From Cricetomys ansorgei (Eukaryota; Chordata; Mammalia; Rodentia; Nesomyidae): a stretch of 64,000 nucleotides of DNA. Of this stretch, positions 10,446 through 22,524 are shown in pieces (position 1 is the first letter of the stretch; each line of letters opens with the position of its first letter). The position numbers and the translations under genes are program-made. Location: assembly GCA_026225945.1 (NCBI GenBank), contig JAMJFZ010000107.1, forward strand, positions 43,700,501-43,764,500, written 5' to 3'. The notes below the pieces were generated by a model that was not told the DNA's origin, made no database searches, and worked only from the letters and a program-made list of their open reading frames with translations.

Positions 10446-13290
10446 CCTAATCACATTAGCCAAAACTGTGGCAGATGGGAAATAAGACGATGCCGTTGGT
10501 CGGCTGTGGAGTCAGCACAATGGAAGTGATTTGTACCTTCCTTCACTCTATGCTTCTCGCCCACTCTTACATCCACGGGTAAAATTTTTGTAACCTTGGT
10601 AAAACTCTGAATGTTTCCTACTGTTGGGAACCCGCTGGCCATTGTCGTTCTCACTGCACAATCCGACACTTCAAGGTAAAACACTCTTGTTGGTAGACAC
10701 TCTTACATTTCCCATTGTTACCCTTTTCCCCATTTTTCCCTTTATGTGTTGGGAATAAAGATGCCATGACAAAATAAAGTACTTAATGTTTGTTGGACAT
10801 CATGGATTTCCATTCGACACATTTCCTTTCCTCTGGGTCCATAAACTGCCTTTCAGCCAGGGTCGGCATGAAAACTGGTAGATCATAGGCAAGCCTGCAG
10901 CTCATAGTGTACCATTAAAGGAGACCCAGAGAAAGCACTGAAAAGAAGCCCAGGCCACTATGATAAGAAAGATGAAAAGACACCGTAAACAGTGAACACA
11001 TTCTTACCACAAGAGTTTATTAAAAGCGTCTGATAATTGGAAAAACAGTCAAAGATACTCAAATGGTAAAAGAAAGTGCTAATTTTCATTTTCTTTCTTT
11101 GTGACAAATTCATCTATTTCTTACAATAAAAGCAAAACAAGGCCGAAGGCTTCGAGAGGAGTTGACATATTTATAGCCCTTTCTAGTGATACTTGGAAGC
11201 AATTATTAGTTCTGGTAAAATTAATTTTTTTTCTAATTGTTGAGATGAGTCTACAGTGCTTTGGTAAACTTAAAAGACTAATGGGAATAAGCATGAGAAA
11301 ATAGGACAGTGAGTTGCAATTAAAACAATAAATCAGCTTATTTCTATTGTCTGCAAAGAGGTTTCTCCCAAGACTTAAAAAAAAGTGTAACACTGATTAT
11401 AATAGGATTTCCTTCAGTCGAAAAGACTAAAGAAACAGGATTCAATCGGGAATGGATATGGTTTCTTGGCACTCCTATGTCTGGAAGGTAAACACCTTTA
11501 GTGGCCATCCCTCCCCCTCCCACAAGAGATAAAATTCAGATGTTTGCACATCATTCCTCATCTTTACAAGGCTTTATTCTATATCCTACCTCTTTTTAAT
11601 CTCTCCCTCTATTTTCCTGCACACTCTACACACCCGAAATGGAACAGTCTCCCAAAACTGGGTTCTTTGACTCCTCCTGTCTTCACTGCCCCTGCTCCTT
11701 TATCAGGAATTTCTGTTTTGTTTTGTTTTTTTCTCTGTGTGGTAACTGTATGGTCACCTCCTTCTAAAAGCATCTCCAGGTTAACTGGTTTTATGAACAC
11801 TCACTGTGCATGTTGGTTTGGATCTTCTTATTTGCCATATGTACCTATATTCTAGATGTTGCTTTACCTGTCAATCATCTCTCATGGATAGACTAGGCTT
11901 CCTGAGGTTGCTGTCCATTTTTAAGTCCCCTTTGTGTTAGTAGTACCTGGGACATAACAGGTAACTCATAAAGGATGGGGAGTAATTGGAACCATAGGGA
12001 AAAGGGATAAGGACTTGAGGCAAGAGGAAATGTGGCTACTCAACAAATCCTAAGGTGTTGGTGGCTGTTACTTCCAAGAACAGGTGCTCAGAGATAATGA
12101 GCCAGTAAAAAAAGTAAATACTGTTAGTCATGCAGAAAGTTGAGAGGTAGGGAGAAATGGCATCGAGTCAGTAAAAATTTAACCATATGCTAAGGAGCTT
12201 TCATAACGTATTAATTCTCCCATCCCCTACCTTTGGAGGTCGCATGAAGGTACTCCATAAACAAAAGGTCAATGGTGATTTTATAAGCGCTTGCAGATTC
12301 TGCGAAAGTTTCCACTAAATATGAAATAAGATCACACAGAAAAACTATGAGCAGATGAAGAACAAGAAGAAGAGGAAGAAAATTATCTCCCGAATAAGGA
12401 AGCAGCTGTCCAACCTGAGAGCTCCAGATTATACCGGGCAGTGGATGAAGGAGTCTGAGAGTGTTTTACCTCTTGAGATTTCCAGAGCAGGATGAGATAG
12501 TAAACAAATGAGCTATCAATGACTACAGCTAACCAGTGAGTGGGAGAGACAGCAGAGTGTGCTGGAGCGTAAGAAAAGTTGAAGGGTGACTGCACGAGTT
12601 TACCTGTTCAGACGAGGCCTCCTAAAGAGCATTAATGCCAAGACCTCGTGGAGTGGAGGCACCATGAGAACACGTTGGAGAACAGTCTTTGGGGCAGGTG
12701 GGATGTGTCAGAGTCCCTGAGATCAGAAGGAGTTCAGCGTATCTGAGAGACCCAAAAGGGCCAGTGTGGGCGGGACATAGAACAGAAGCCATTTCCAGAG
12801 TGAGCCTGGAGAAGTAGCACAGTGGCATCCAGACAGTGCTTCAGAGGTCAAAGGCTAGGATGTGGATCTCCCTCTTGGAGTGAAAACAGACCTGATTTAT
12901 ACTTGATACATAACGCTTTGCTTGCTGTGCAGCAGATCCTTGAGAACAGAGCAGCGATTAGAAGCGGGCGGTGAGGGTACTAGCCTGAAGGAGGGACGTG
13001 GTGGCATGAGTCGGATCCTGGCAGTGGAGATAGGAAGATTGAAATTATAGTGATTATTTGGCTACAGAGCGTAGAAAGGAACGCAATTCCCATAACTGTA
13101 GAAAATTGCGTGCATGTGAGGACTGGTGCCAGATAAATTTTCGGTGCAATAGCAATGTGAAGGTGAGTGGGGATTGGGCAGCAGCTACAATGAGGTCAGA
13201 AGAGGCCAGACTGTACAAAGTCGGGTTACACAGAGCCTTCATCATTAGCCATGCAAAGCGGTCGTTGAGGTTATATATATACACGTGACA
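10446..13290. other. mostly unique noncoding sequence
   Basis: No repeat is confidently recognised. The subregion 12380-13260 is slightly richer in G and in retained CpG ('agaagcgggcggtgaggg', 'gggacgtggtgg') and has short open frames on both strands, none with a recognisable domain. An ancient repeat too diverged to name is possible. Confidence 0.4.
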
Positions 13291-14439
13291 TCATGAATTT
13301 AACTTTGCATATCTTTCAATACAGGGCGAAGCATTCACTGAAAGGTCATGAGGCGGAACCTCAGCTCATCACCATGGAAGCAGAACTTCCCAAGAGGACC
13401 CTGTCTAAACACGAAGTGCAACCAGATTCATCACATGGCTGTAGCAGCAGCCAGCCGTTCACATAATCATCTGTGAGCAACTCTCTCTCCCGTGTTAGAT
13501 CGTTAGCTATTGAAGGCAGCATGCAAATACGGTTTATTTAAATCATTTGGCAATCTTTCTCTAGTGTTTTATCCACGATCTGCAAGAAACAATTATTTCT
13601 CTAATGCCTTTGCCTTGTTATGATTTTTTTTTTTCACCCTGGGAAGGTCTAGAGAAGCAGTCTCTTCTTCCTCTTGCCCTTCACCCTCAGGCCTTGCTCT
13701 TGCTTCCCCTTCAATGCACTGAGGTTAAAAAAAAATATGCAAGGTTAAATTCATGATATCACTTTTATGCATATAACCTCATATATACCAGGCAAGCAAT
13801 GGAGTAAAACAGAGTGGCGAAAAGCTCTCCTGTGGATTAATGTACATTATCCTGGTGTAGTTCATAATTAGAATAAAAGACCAATCCTTCCACATGGCAT
13901 TTGCATTTACACATTAGAGGCATTGCAATTTTTTTTTTAAAAAGAGCAGTAGGCTGGACTAGGAATAATGAGATATTGATGAGATATTCCTCTTTCAACA
14001 CTGTGTATAATCTGAAAACAATCAACATTGATGGAGAACCCCGGTACTTGCCAGCAATCTGCCCAATACAGAGGTTGAGAAACAGAGATAAAAACAAGGG
14101 CAATCCTGTGGGGTTGTGTTAATTAAGATGGGGCGAGGGATAAGACTGCAGACTATTATAATAAGATGCAAAGTCTTACTAGTCCCATTTCGTGATGTCA
14201 TTCATCATTGTCTGTAAACCGTCACACTAGCAGCTAGTGATTCATATGTAGAAGTCCACATGCAAAATACACTACTTTCTTATCCATTGGGATAGAGGTT
14301 TTTTTGTTGTTGCTGTTCGTTTGTTTGTTTTAAATGGGTTAGCTTCAGAAATACTAATATGATCAAATAAGGTTACAATCCCGTTTCCAGGCGTCTTATC
14401 ATACTAATGTCTGAAACCCAGTTATCATTCTTGTTTAGA
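13291..14439. other. unique noncoding sequence
   Basis: No interspersed repeat recognised. Open frames around 13837-14122 on both strands are short and unremarkable. Confidence 0.5.
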
Positions 14440-14990
14440 GTTGAATCCTTGACTAATTTAAATACCACTTTTTGTAGATTTTAGTCAGAATTCAACCCAG
14501 AAAATTCAACTGGGGTGCGTACCTAAGAGACAGACACGTGCTGCCTCTGAGAGAACAAGATCAGTTGTGGCTTTTCACATTTACTAACCTATCAAATGTG
14601 ATTGTGAATTGAATGTCAAGACCTCTTCAGCACAGGCTTTTAATTTTTCGTGCTTTAGTGTATCTGTACCATTCAGCTTGGTGGTAGGCAACAAAATGCA
14701 GTTTGGTCAGCTGTGACTTGAGCTTAAAGAGAAGATAAAGGTTTTTGCTGGAACACAGATTAGCCCCGACAAAGCCCGGAACAGCCATGAGCTGTACATG
14801 TTTTCCATTGTCTTCATTTTTGCTCCATGAGATAAGGAGAGGTATGCAACCGGTGACTCCTGCGTTATAGTTAATTTTAACCCCATATCAATAAGCAGAG
14901 GCCTTTTCAAGTTATAAACAGTGTGCCATTATTGTTATCAGCTGGAGAGAATGAGGTCATTGTTCTCAGGACCATAAAAAACTGGCATGT
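14440..14990. promoter_or_regulatory. candidate conserved noncoding block
   Basis: The block lacks repeats, is AT-rich with retained CpGs, and is dense in motifs of the kind seen in distal enhancers: 'caattgaatgtc'-like homeodomain cores, 'ttcacatttactaacc', 'cagctg' E-boxes and 'acaaag' SOX/TCF-like sites. This rests on texture only. I have no alignment. Confidence 0.25.
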
Positions 14991-15630
14991 AACAGAAGGA
15001 TGAAAGAACACCCTCAGGCTGGAAAAAATCTCATGCACCCAATGAGATACCTTTTGATGTAAGTAGGATCACATTGAATCCTGAATGTTCTCTATAACTC
15101 AGCATTAAAGTAAGAGAGAGGGAGGGAGGAGATTTAGAGCAGTGTCTCAGAAATTCACTTTGATACTTGCTTGGCTGTATTTTCTTGATTTGTGACTTTA
15201 ACAAAATGTGAAAATTAGGACAGAGATATCTATGCCATTTTGATTATTATTAAATTTGAAGATGTAAAATTATCAACTCTTTCCTGGATTGGCTGTATCC
15301 ACAAAGTTTTAAGGGTTTGGGAATGTGAGACAGGATTGGGAATGTGAGTTAAGGATTCACTGAAAGAAAATAACTTGGTACGAGTAAATGAACTGTGCTG
15401 TAGGAAGAGGATGCTGGATAATGAGAACGGGAAGAAGAGCTTCATCGGAGCCGTACCCCTTGGTGGTAGATACGCTGTTGGCCTTGCTCTGCCCGGCTTA
15501 CCTTGTTCTCTTGCTGACTCCTCAAATGGAAGCTTGGGTTAGATATTACCTGGGAGGACCTCTGGGTTCTGCATTTTTCTGTCTTTGATGTGGTTGCCAA
15601 GATGAAATAATTTAGAATTCCTTTTATTTT
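14991..15630. other. unique noncoding sequence
   Basis: No gene or repeat that I can support. A short frame at 15388-15588 (+) contains a hydrophobic run but has no other coding evidence. Confidence 0.5.
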
Positions 15631-16040
15631 TCAAAGAGAATATTTCACATAAGTTTAATTATCAACCTCAAACTCATGTGACTGAAGCCGGGGAGAGGTG
15701 GTGATGATACCAGATCAGGGGCCATTCCCCTGCAGGGACGGGAGATGGTGGAATTCCCACTGGAGCCCGGGGTCCTTGCTGCTCTGCTCACCCTTTCACC
15801 CAATTCCATTACAAAAACCTCTTCCCTCACAGAAACCCACAAATGAGCTGTACTATATTGAAATTAATCTCCGTTTATGCGCTGAAGTTCCGTACACAAG
15901 CCACGGATCAAAAACCACCAGATTAATTATGTTTGTTTTCTCTCCCCCCGAATCTAGTAAAGACAACAACAGAAATCAACAAAAGTAAACAAAGCCCTTA
16001 GAGGGGTTGAGAGCTAACAGTATTTACACTGCAGTCTGCA
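15631..16040. promoter_or_regulatory. candidate conserved noncoding block
   Basis: Repeat-free, with retained CpGs in AT-rich context ('aaattaatctccgtttatgc', 'gttccgtacacaagccacgg', 'accagattaattatgtttg'). ATTA and TAATTA homeodomain cores flank the CpG-bearing core. Function is inferred from texture only. Confidence 0.25.
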
Positions 16041-16065
16041 GAACACATTTTCTTTTTATAACTTT

Positions 16066-16231
16066 TATTTGTTTGTTTATTTTTGGTTTTTCTAGACAGG
16101 GTTTCTCTGCTGTGACTCTGGCCGTCCAGGAACTCACTCTGTAGACCAGGCTGGCCTCAGACTCACAGAGATCTGCCTGCCTCTGCCTTCCAAGCGCTGG
16201 GATTAAAGGTGTGTGTACCACCACCTATGGG
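16066..16231 (-). mobile_element. B1 SINE, antisense, with target duplications
   Basis: The reverse complement of a B1 is clear: 'gacagggtttctctgctgtg', 'gtagaccaggctggcctcag', 'gcgctgggattaaaggtgtg'. The T-rich left side is its tail. Near-identical flanks 'cacattttcttttta' (from 16044) and 'cacattttttctttta' (from 16232) look like the target-site duplication. Confidence 0.95.
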
Positions 16232-16309
16232 CACATTTTTTCTTTTAAGAATAAACAAATTAACTTTATTTAATGTTTAAAGCAACACGCTAACCTTTTG
16301 GATTTTTTT

Positions 16310-16975
16310 TTTTTTGTATTTGGACACTATATTTTTATCTTTATGCTTTTTTTTCTTCTCATATAATATATCCAGAACCCCCCATCTCCTCCCTCCACCC
16401 CTCCAAGCTCTCTCCCAGCTATACCCCTCTGCCCCCCACCCACCCCACTACCTCTTCCCCTCAGAAAAGAGCTGTCCTTCCAGGGTTACTACTCAAACAG
16501 GGCATAACAAGATGGAAAAAGGGTAGGCACTAATCCATACATCAAGGGTTGACCAGGCAACCCAGCAGGAGCAAAAGGGTCCCAGGGGCAGGTAAAAGGG
16601 CCAGAGACCCTCCACACTCCAACTTGTAGGAGTTTTGTAAGAACACCATGGCAACCATAAGATATATTTAGAGGACCCTGCAGGTTCCATGACTGCTGCT
16701 TCAGTCTCTGTGAGCCCCTATAAGTGCTGGTAGGTTGACTCCGTGGAGATTGTTCTCTGGGTGTCCTTGACCCCTCTGGTCCTGGTAATCCCTCCCCCTC
16801 TTTTCCGTGGGGTTCCCTGAGCTCTGCACGATGTTTGGCCCTGGGTTTCTGTATCTGTTCCCATCAGTGCAGAACATGTTTTAAGTGCATGCTTTCCATA
16901 GAACCCCAGAATTCTTCCACACTGCAGCTTAGCTTTAAGGGCTCTCCTTCTATGCCAGCATTTCATGTCTCTCTC
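16310..16975 (-). mobile_element. rodent L1 3' UTR, antisense
   Basis: Read on +, T-rich then C/T-rich sequence, 'cataacaagatggaaaaagg', 'ggttgaccaggcaacccagc', 'cagtctctgtgagcccctat', 'ggttccctgagctctgcacg' and 'tctgttcccatcag'. These are the reverse complement of landmarks in the L1 3' UTR at 28.5-29.8 kb ('...gggttgcctcatccagcctt...'), so the two copies belong to the same family in opposite orientations. Confidence 0.85.
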
Positions 16976-17114
16976 TTTCTAATGTGACCTTTGGTTCTAG
17001 TTTCCAAAAACCCCAGTTAAGTGTAGCACCAAAAGATTTTAATTTTTGCTCCAATATTTTATCAGATGCTATACTACAGCATCCTAGTTCACTTTTCCTT
17101 TGTTTTCACTGTCG
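16976..17114. other. unclassified sequence
   Basis: Short unassigned interval between an L1 fragment and an ID-like fragment. Confidence 0.5.
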
Positions 17115-17187
17115 GGGGGCTGTGGTGATGGTAGTGAGGTGGGGTCAGCCTTAGCCCTTGAATATTACTGAGCTATATCCTCAGCCT
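17115..17187 (-). mobile_element. ID-like SINE fragment, antisense
   Basis: 'cttagcccttgaatattact' and 'gagctatatcctcagcc' resemble the reverse complement of an ID head. Confidence 0.5.
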
Positions 17188-17639
17188 TCCCCGCTCTTTC
17201 CTAACTGACATAATTACCCATTTCTTTTAGTCTGCGATTCTTCTTTCATCGATGGCACAGGTTTGTCTCTAAAGCATGAACTGTCCAGAGTGATCGCAAG
17301 TGGCATGACCTAATCGGGCCATTAGCCATGCACATGCTTGACCTGTCACCCCGGAAATACTCATCATGTTCTGCACAGATAGCCAAGGGAAATTCCTGAA
17401 GGCCTCGAAAGCCTCAAATATGCAGTCCTATTTGAGAGAGGTTTGGGTGGATCTTTCCACTAACTCCCACCTTACTCCCATTTTGTTATCTTTGACCTGG
17501 CTTCTGAAATTAAGAGATTTGTCCTACTAGCCAGTTAGCTCCATGAGGTACTGGTAACCGTTACCAAGGAGTGGCTATGGGAAGCCAACGCTCGGTGAAC
17601 AACAGTTTGGACAGTAAACAGGCCAGTGTCCCCAGCTCA

Positions 17640-18480
17640 TAGCAAACAAACCACATGCATGCTTACGAGGAAGCCAACAAGAAGAACTTTTCTAAAATTG
17701 AATTTCATTTCACTTCTAACTCAATTAATTGAAAATTGCTAATTGTCCACAACAAACTTAATTAAAATAAATTACTTTGCACCCGAGATGGGTTTTGCTT
17801 AGATAGAACTGCCAGTTGATGAAAAACAATTAGACATTTATACACAGATGCCACACTTATACAATTTGACTTTTTAAGAACTGTGAGCCAATTCAAGGTC
17901 ATTATTTTCCTTCTTTCTCTTTCTTGTCGTATCATGTGTACTAGAGGCAGCAACAGATTCAGTTAGCATCTGTGGTTTCTCTGTTTCAATTCACTTTAAT
18001 AGCTTTCATTTAATCAATTGGAAACATTATCTGTAGTAGAAAGAGTCAATTTTGTTCTCACTTTTCCCTTTGCTTTCATCTTGAAACTCTCAATTCTCAA
18101 CAGTGTAATCCATTATATTTGCTGACAAATATATTTGTTTCCCATCTATCTTGTCAGTCAGCTAGAAACCTCCACATGAGACACAGATTCTTGCTACCTA
18201 AGAATTTTTATCAGCATGAGTTCTATATTTGGATTTGCTAAATCCGATGAATATTCATTTGTTAATCTGCATGGCGATGTTCGGGAATGTTTTTACTGCA
18301 GGAGTTGCCATTATAGACACAATGAAGATCGGACTCTGGGTCTTGAGATAAGGACATCGGCAGTGTTCTAATACGGAGCAATGTCATTCAGGTGTTGCGT
18401 ACACACTAGAACGCAACAGGTCTGTTTTCAAGGTAGCAACAGATTTTCTTCTAATCGTCCTTAACTAATCTAAACTCTAA
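17640..18480. promoter_or_regulatory. candidate conserved noncoding block, TAAT-rich
   Basis: No repeats. The left half is packed with homeodomain cores, including the palindrome 'caattaattg' at 17722-17731 and 'cttaattaaaat' nearby. The right half holds the 12-bp palindrome 'atgaatattcat' (18247-18258), resembling a POU-type site, and retained CpGs ('gcatggcgatgttcggg', 'gttgcgtacacactagaacg'). A distal enhancer is inferred, not shown. Confidence 0.3.
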
Positions 18481-19134
18481 GATATGTTAAGATGACCCCA
18501 CTCATCTGATAAGAACTGCTGTTAGAGCTAAAAGTGCAACAAGACCCAGTGGCCATTATATATCATTATATATCACTGTATGACTCAGGCGCAATCTTTT
18601 ATTTGCTCTATAAACTATACAGAAGGTGAAATTTCAGTCTAAGACACCAGGTAGGCAGAAATGTTCACATCTCTCTTTTGTTTGTAATTTGTCAAATTGA
18701 GTTATATGTAAATTTGACTCAGCCCCTTGGGCTGGTAGGAAGTGTAGCCTCAGTTATTCTTTTTCTTCATTGAGAACATCCCTATTGTGCTAGGGATCTA
18801 GTATGTTTTTAGGCCCAGAAGTTCTGAAGGAAGCTTCAGTCGCTGGGACAAGCACAATCCATTACTAACCATTTCGATGTTAGCTTCAGGAATGAAGACT
18901 TGTGCTGCTACATGTGGGTCTAAGAGTCTCCGGTGAAGCTGGGGGACACCCTCCATAGGGATCTTACATAGCCAGCTCTCAGATGTCTTGCCTCTACAAA
19001 CTACCCATTTGAAACACGCCTACAATCCCTCTGTGTCTTATTTGCTGGAAATCGCTCTCTTGAAGTCACCAAAAAAAAATCTTTTCTCCCTCTCTTTCAG
19101 AACACCTACATAATCTTAATTCGCGTTGGCAACT
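18481..19134. other. unique noncoding sequence
   Basis: Nothing recognisable except a small tandem duplication at 18556-18576 ('cattatatat' twice). Confidence 0.5.
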
Positions 19135-19500
19135 TGCTACAGTTTGGATCTAGAGTGGTCCCAAGGTCCATATGTTGAAATCTTGTTCCATAGAGTAGAA
19201 GACTGGGACGTGGTCAAATCTTTATGAGGAGGAGCCCAGAAGAAGAAGATGACTCACTAGGACTGTGCCCTTGGAAGGGTGTCGGGACTCTGGCTCTTCC
19301 TCTTTCTCTCTTTGCTTCCCTGCTGCCAAGAGGGGAGAAGTTTATTCAAGTGCACACTGCTACCATGATGTACTTCCTCACTACAGGTTCCACAATGGAC
19401 TCAATAAACCATACACGGAAAGCTCTAAAACTTCACACAGAGCTAGACTTTTCTCCTTGTAGTTTATCTACGTATTTTTAGTAACAACAGAAAACATACA
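19135..19500 (+). mobile_element. ORR1-like MaLR LTR
   Basis: 'tgctacagtttggatctaga', 'ccatatgttgaaatcttgtt', 'ctaggactgtgcccttggaa', 'ctcttcctctttctctcttt' and 'atggactcaataaaccatac' follow the rodent ORR1-type LTR, including the AATAAA region near the 3' end. Diverged. Confidence 0.7.
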
Positions 19501-19744
19501 CCCCTATAATAGACAGAAAGCACTTCTTACTTTTAACAGAGGGTAAAACAGAATAATAAAGTAAATATTAGAAGCTTCTATTTTCTACAACGCAATATTT
19601 ATCTACTAATATTTTCGGTAAAGAGGATTGGTATTGGGTTGAGGAGCAAGGATTGGAAAAAAAGGGAGAGACAATACAGACAAACTAACATTTAAACAAA
19701 GTACCTCATCACTACTAAATATGTTTTGTTTTACTTTAAAAATA
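19501..19744. other. unclassified sequence
   Basis: AT-rich spacer with no recognisable features. Confidence 0.5.
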
Positions 19745-19766
19745 GTGTGTGTGTGTGTGTGTGTGT
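19745..19766. repeat. (GT)n microsatellite
   Basis: GT array of about 22 bases at the edge of an antisense SINE. Confidence 0.95.
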
Positions 19767-19906
19767 CACAGAGTATATGTGGATGCCAGGGGACAGTTTA
19801 CAGGAGTCCATTCTCTCCTTCTATCATGTGGGTCCTGAGGATCAAACCTTGGTCTTTAGGCTCAGTAGCAGGAGCCTTTCCATGCTGAATCATTTTACCA
19901 GCCCTA
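19767..19906 (-). mobile_element. tRNA-derived B2/B4-class SINE, antisense
   Basis: 'gatgccaggggacagtttac', 'ggagtccattctctccttct', 'catgtgggtcctgaggatca' and 'ctgaatcattttaccagccc' read as the reverse complement of a tRNA-headed rodent SINE. The exact family is uncertain. Confidence 0.7.
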
Positions 19907-20640
19907 CTATTAGAGATCTTGATTCTTATCTGAGTGCCATCCTCTTTGAACCATCACTTATTGCAAATTTTTTATGTTGCTATCTCCCTATAAAAGCAGG
20001 TTAGTGAAACAGAGAAGAGCAGAGGCGCCTGGCAAACTCATTGGTGGGAAATTTGTGCCCAAACTAGGAGTAGGTTGTACTATGTGGAGAGCACTATTTC
20101 TGTATGTTCATGGAAACCCCTTGTCATGGACAGAGCTTGGACAATTTGCCAGATAAAAGCCTGATGTTCAATCAAGAAAGCACAGAGCATCCTGCTTTTG
20201 GTTCAGTGTGATCAAAAACAAACAAAACACTCTGGAGCCGAATGCGGAGGAGACGTGATGCTGATTTTAGGGCGTGTAAGACAAATACACAGCCAGAGCA
20301 AAGCTGTGAATGCTAAGCCTTTGGGGGTGAGCAGGTGAAAACAAAACAGGACATTCCCTAGTATAGTGATCATACTGGGAAAGATGGGTGCCTTGTTCAA
20401 AGAGCAGGGCACTGTCCTGGGCAGGCACTTCCCTATTTCAGATGGATTTCCAGAGCAGAGATGACAGGGATAACTGACTGAAAATACAGTTTTCCTAATG
20501 TTTCTGACTACCCAGAGAACTTCACTAGGATATATTTAATTGGCAGAAGAAGTCTAAATAACTGCAGCTTAAGCAAATCAAGGGTCTGATGTTTTTGTTA
20601 TTTTTTCCTATTAATAAAACCTAGTGGACAGATTAGAACT
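19907..20640. other. unique noncoding sequence
   Basis: No recognisable repeat or gene. Confidence 0.5.
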
Positions 20641-20885
20641 CTCTGAAGGGCCTACCTCATCGCCCCCACCCTAGGCGCCTAGCCTGATGCTCTGCTGTCC
20701 TGAGCGTCTGCAGAACACCCGGCTCGCGGAGGCTGGCTGCCGCAGCCTCACCTATCAGCACCGTGCTCCTCATGAGAGAAACAGAAAGAGCCACGAAGCA
20801 CGTGCCCACAGTGGTAAAGGATGCTAACGCTTCATTGACCCACACCGGCCGCCGCTGACGTTGGGAAGTGGAGTGTTTTCTTGGA
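20641..20885. promoter_or_regulatory. small CpG-rich patch, possible exon or promoter
   Basis: This roughly 240-base segment is GC-rich and carries about 15 CpGs ('cacccggctcgcggagg', 'caccggccgccgctgacg'), unlike the CpG-poor surroundings. On the minus strand a frame is open for 106 codons (20657-20977). A run near 'ASFTTVGTCFVALSVSLMRS' looks membrane-like, and 'ctgatagGTGAGgctg' is a good 5' splice site. A possible acceptor lies at 'cttcccaacgtcag'. I do not recognise a product. Alternatives are a minor CpG island, an alternative first exon, or a relic. Confidence 0.3.
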
Positions 20886-21419
20886 GATGATGTCCTGCCC
20901 GATGGAATTTTTTTCTTTAAGCAGGAAAAGAAGACTAAGTATTGGGTGGGTGATTTGAGACTGTTGGTCACGTTCACCCAGGAGGAAGTAAAATCTCATG
21001 GACAAGTCCATGGTGTTGGAAATCACTAAACTATACTTTTCTTTTTGATTCTGCAATTTAGAATGTTTTCCAACTGAAAAATAAAGTTGCTGCTGTTGTT
21101 GTTTTCTGGCTCTAAGAGAATGGATTTATTGGAGGGAACAGCTCAAACGTGTTACTTTACTAACATTTTTTTTTTTTTAAATAAAAGGTAACTTTAAATC
21201 ACATGAGTCCTTTTAGATTTTTAAGCCTGGGAGAATTTAAAAGTTGAAAAATTCTTTCTTCAGTGTTTTGTGAGAGAATAGAGATTTAATCAAATGTATC
21301 ATAAATTAGATATGCGATCACTATAATTTAGCACTATAATAACGGACGCTGTTAACAATTATTACATTCTCAAACTTTTCAGTCATTGTTTAGTCTGAAT
21401 TTCCACTTTCAGCTGTCTT
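20886..21419. other. unique noncoding sequence
   Basis: AT-rich with a poly-T run around 21166-21178. No gene seen. Confidence 0.5.
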
Positions 21420-21565
21420 GTTTGTTTGTTGCTTGTGTTTGAGACAAGTCTCAATTAGTCCAAGCTGGCCTTGAACTCACTAGGTAGCTAAAACTGGATT
21501 TGAATCTCCTTCTCTTTCTCCCTCGGTGCAGGGATTTCAGGCTTGAACCGCTGTGCCTGGCTTTC
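21420..21565 (-). mobile_element. old B1-family SINE, antisense
   Basis: 'gtttgagacaagtctcaatt', 'ccaagctggccttgaactca', 'ggtgcagggatttcaggctt' and 'ctgtgcctggctttc' are a diverged antisense B1 with a T-rich tail on the left. Confidence 0.8.
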
Positions 21566-22447
21566 AGCTGTCTTTTAAGTAAAGAAAATATATAGTTGTT
21601 ATTATATAGACCCTATAGTTATTATATAGTCCCTGTCAACGAGAAGCTAACCTCCTTGTACAGAAGAATTGCCAGGTACATGAAATCTTCAGGAGATAAA
21701 AGATAACCCACAATCTCACATAACACCGCCTGCCCCAGAGGGTCTCACAGAAAACCTTCTGCGTCTGCACCCTGCCTCTCTTCTGTTCATGACCCAGTAT
21801 GGGCTTCTAACTATCTCAACAATGAATACTCCTTCGAAATAACTGGAAGCTGCAACTTCTTTTTAGTATTATGTTTCAAACTGTTTGTCTCTGATCTCAT
21901 TTGAACTCTGGTCACAATGACTGTGTCTCTAATGAGACCATACTGCCGGCCACATCAGAGGACCCTGCCTAGCAAGTTTCTCAGGTCAGCCTTGTCTGAA
22001 GCAGCACAGATCTTCAGGGAAAAGTAACAGCACATGCGTCCCTTCACTCTCAGGTGCCTTCTTCAGGGAATTATCCTTTTCTGATAATCTTAAGATCCTA
22101 AGGGTAGCCCCATGGCCCAATGAATGAGGGCCCGGGGCTGGCAGGGGGCTTTAAGAATCCACTTTCAATTGAGCATTTGTCTTCTTCACGTAACCAGTGT
22201 CAGTCAAGGATTTGCTCTAGTAAACTTTAAGGAAAGAAGCCCCAGAAGTAGTAAGGAGAGAAGCCTCGTCCACTCCGGAACCTTTCAGAGCACCTGCCTC
22301 TGTGGCTGTGGGAGCAGTGGAGGAGATGAAGCGAACAGTACGGATCGTTCTCTTTCTATGTTTTTCCCATTTGCCCACGGGGATAAATAGACCTTGGCTG
22401 CATTTTAAAGAGTAGTGAAAATAATTTTCCAAAGTGAAAGTTAATGC
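21566..22447. other. unique noncoding sequence
   Basis: Includes a small tandem duplication at 21592-21633 ('agttattatatag' type). The region 21690-22400 retains several CpGs and has an 88-codon open frame at 22124-22390 (+) with no recognisable domain. Confidence 0.45.
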
Positions 22448-22473
22448 AAACAAAACAAAACAAACAAACAAAA
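22448..22473. repeat. (CAAA)n short repeat
   Basis: CAAAA/CAAA array of about 26 bases. Confidence 0.9.
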
Positions 22474-22524
22474 GCAACTAGTGCATAATCGTTGAATCAG
22501 TAAAATCATGTACAGTTTTTTCAG

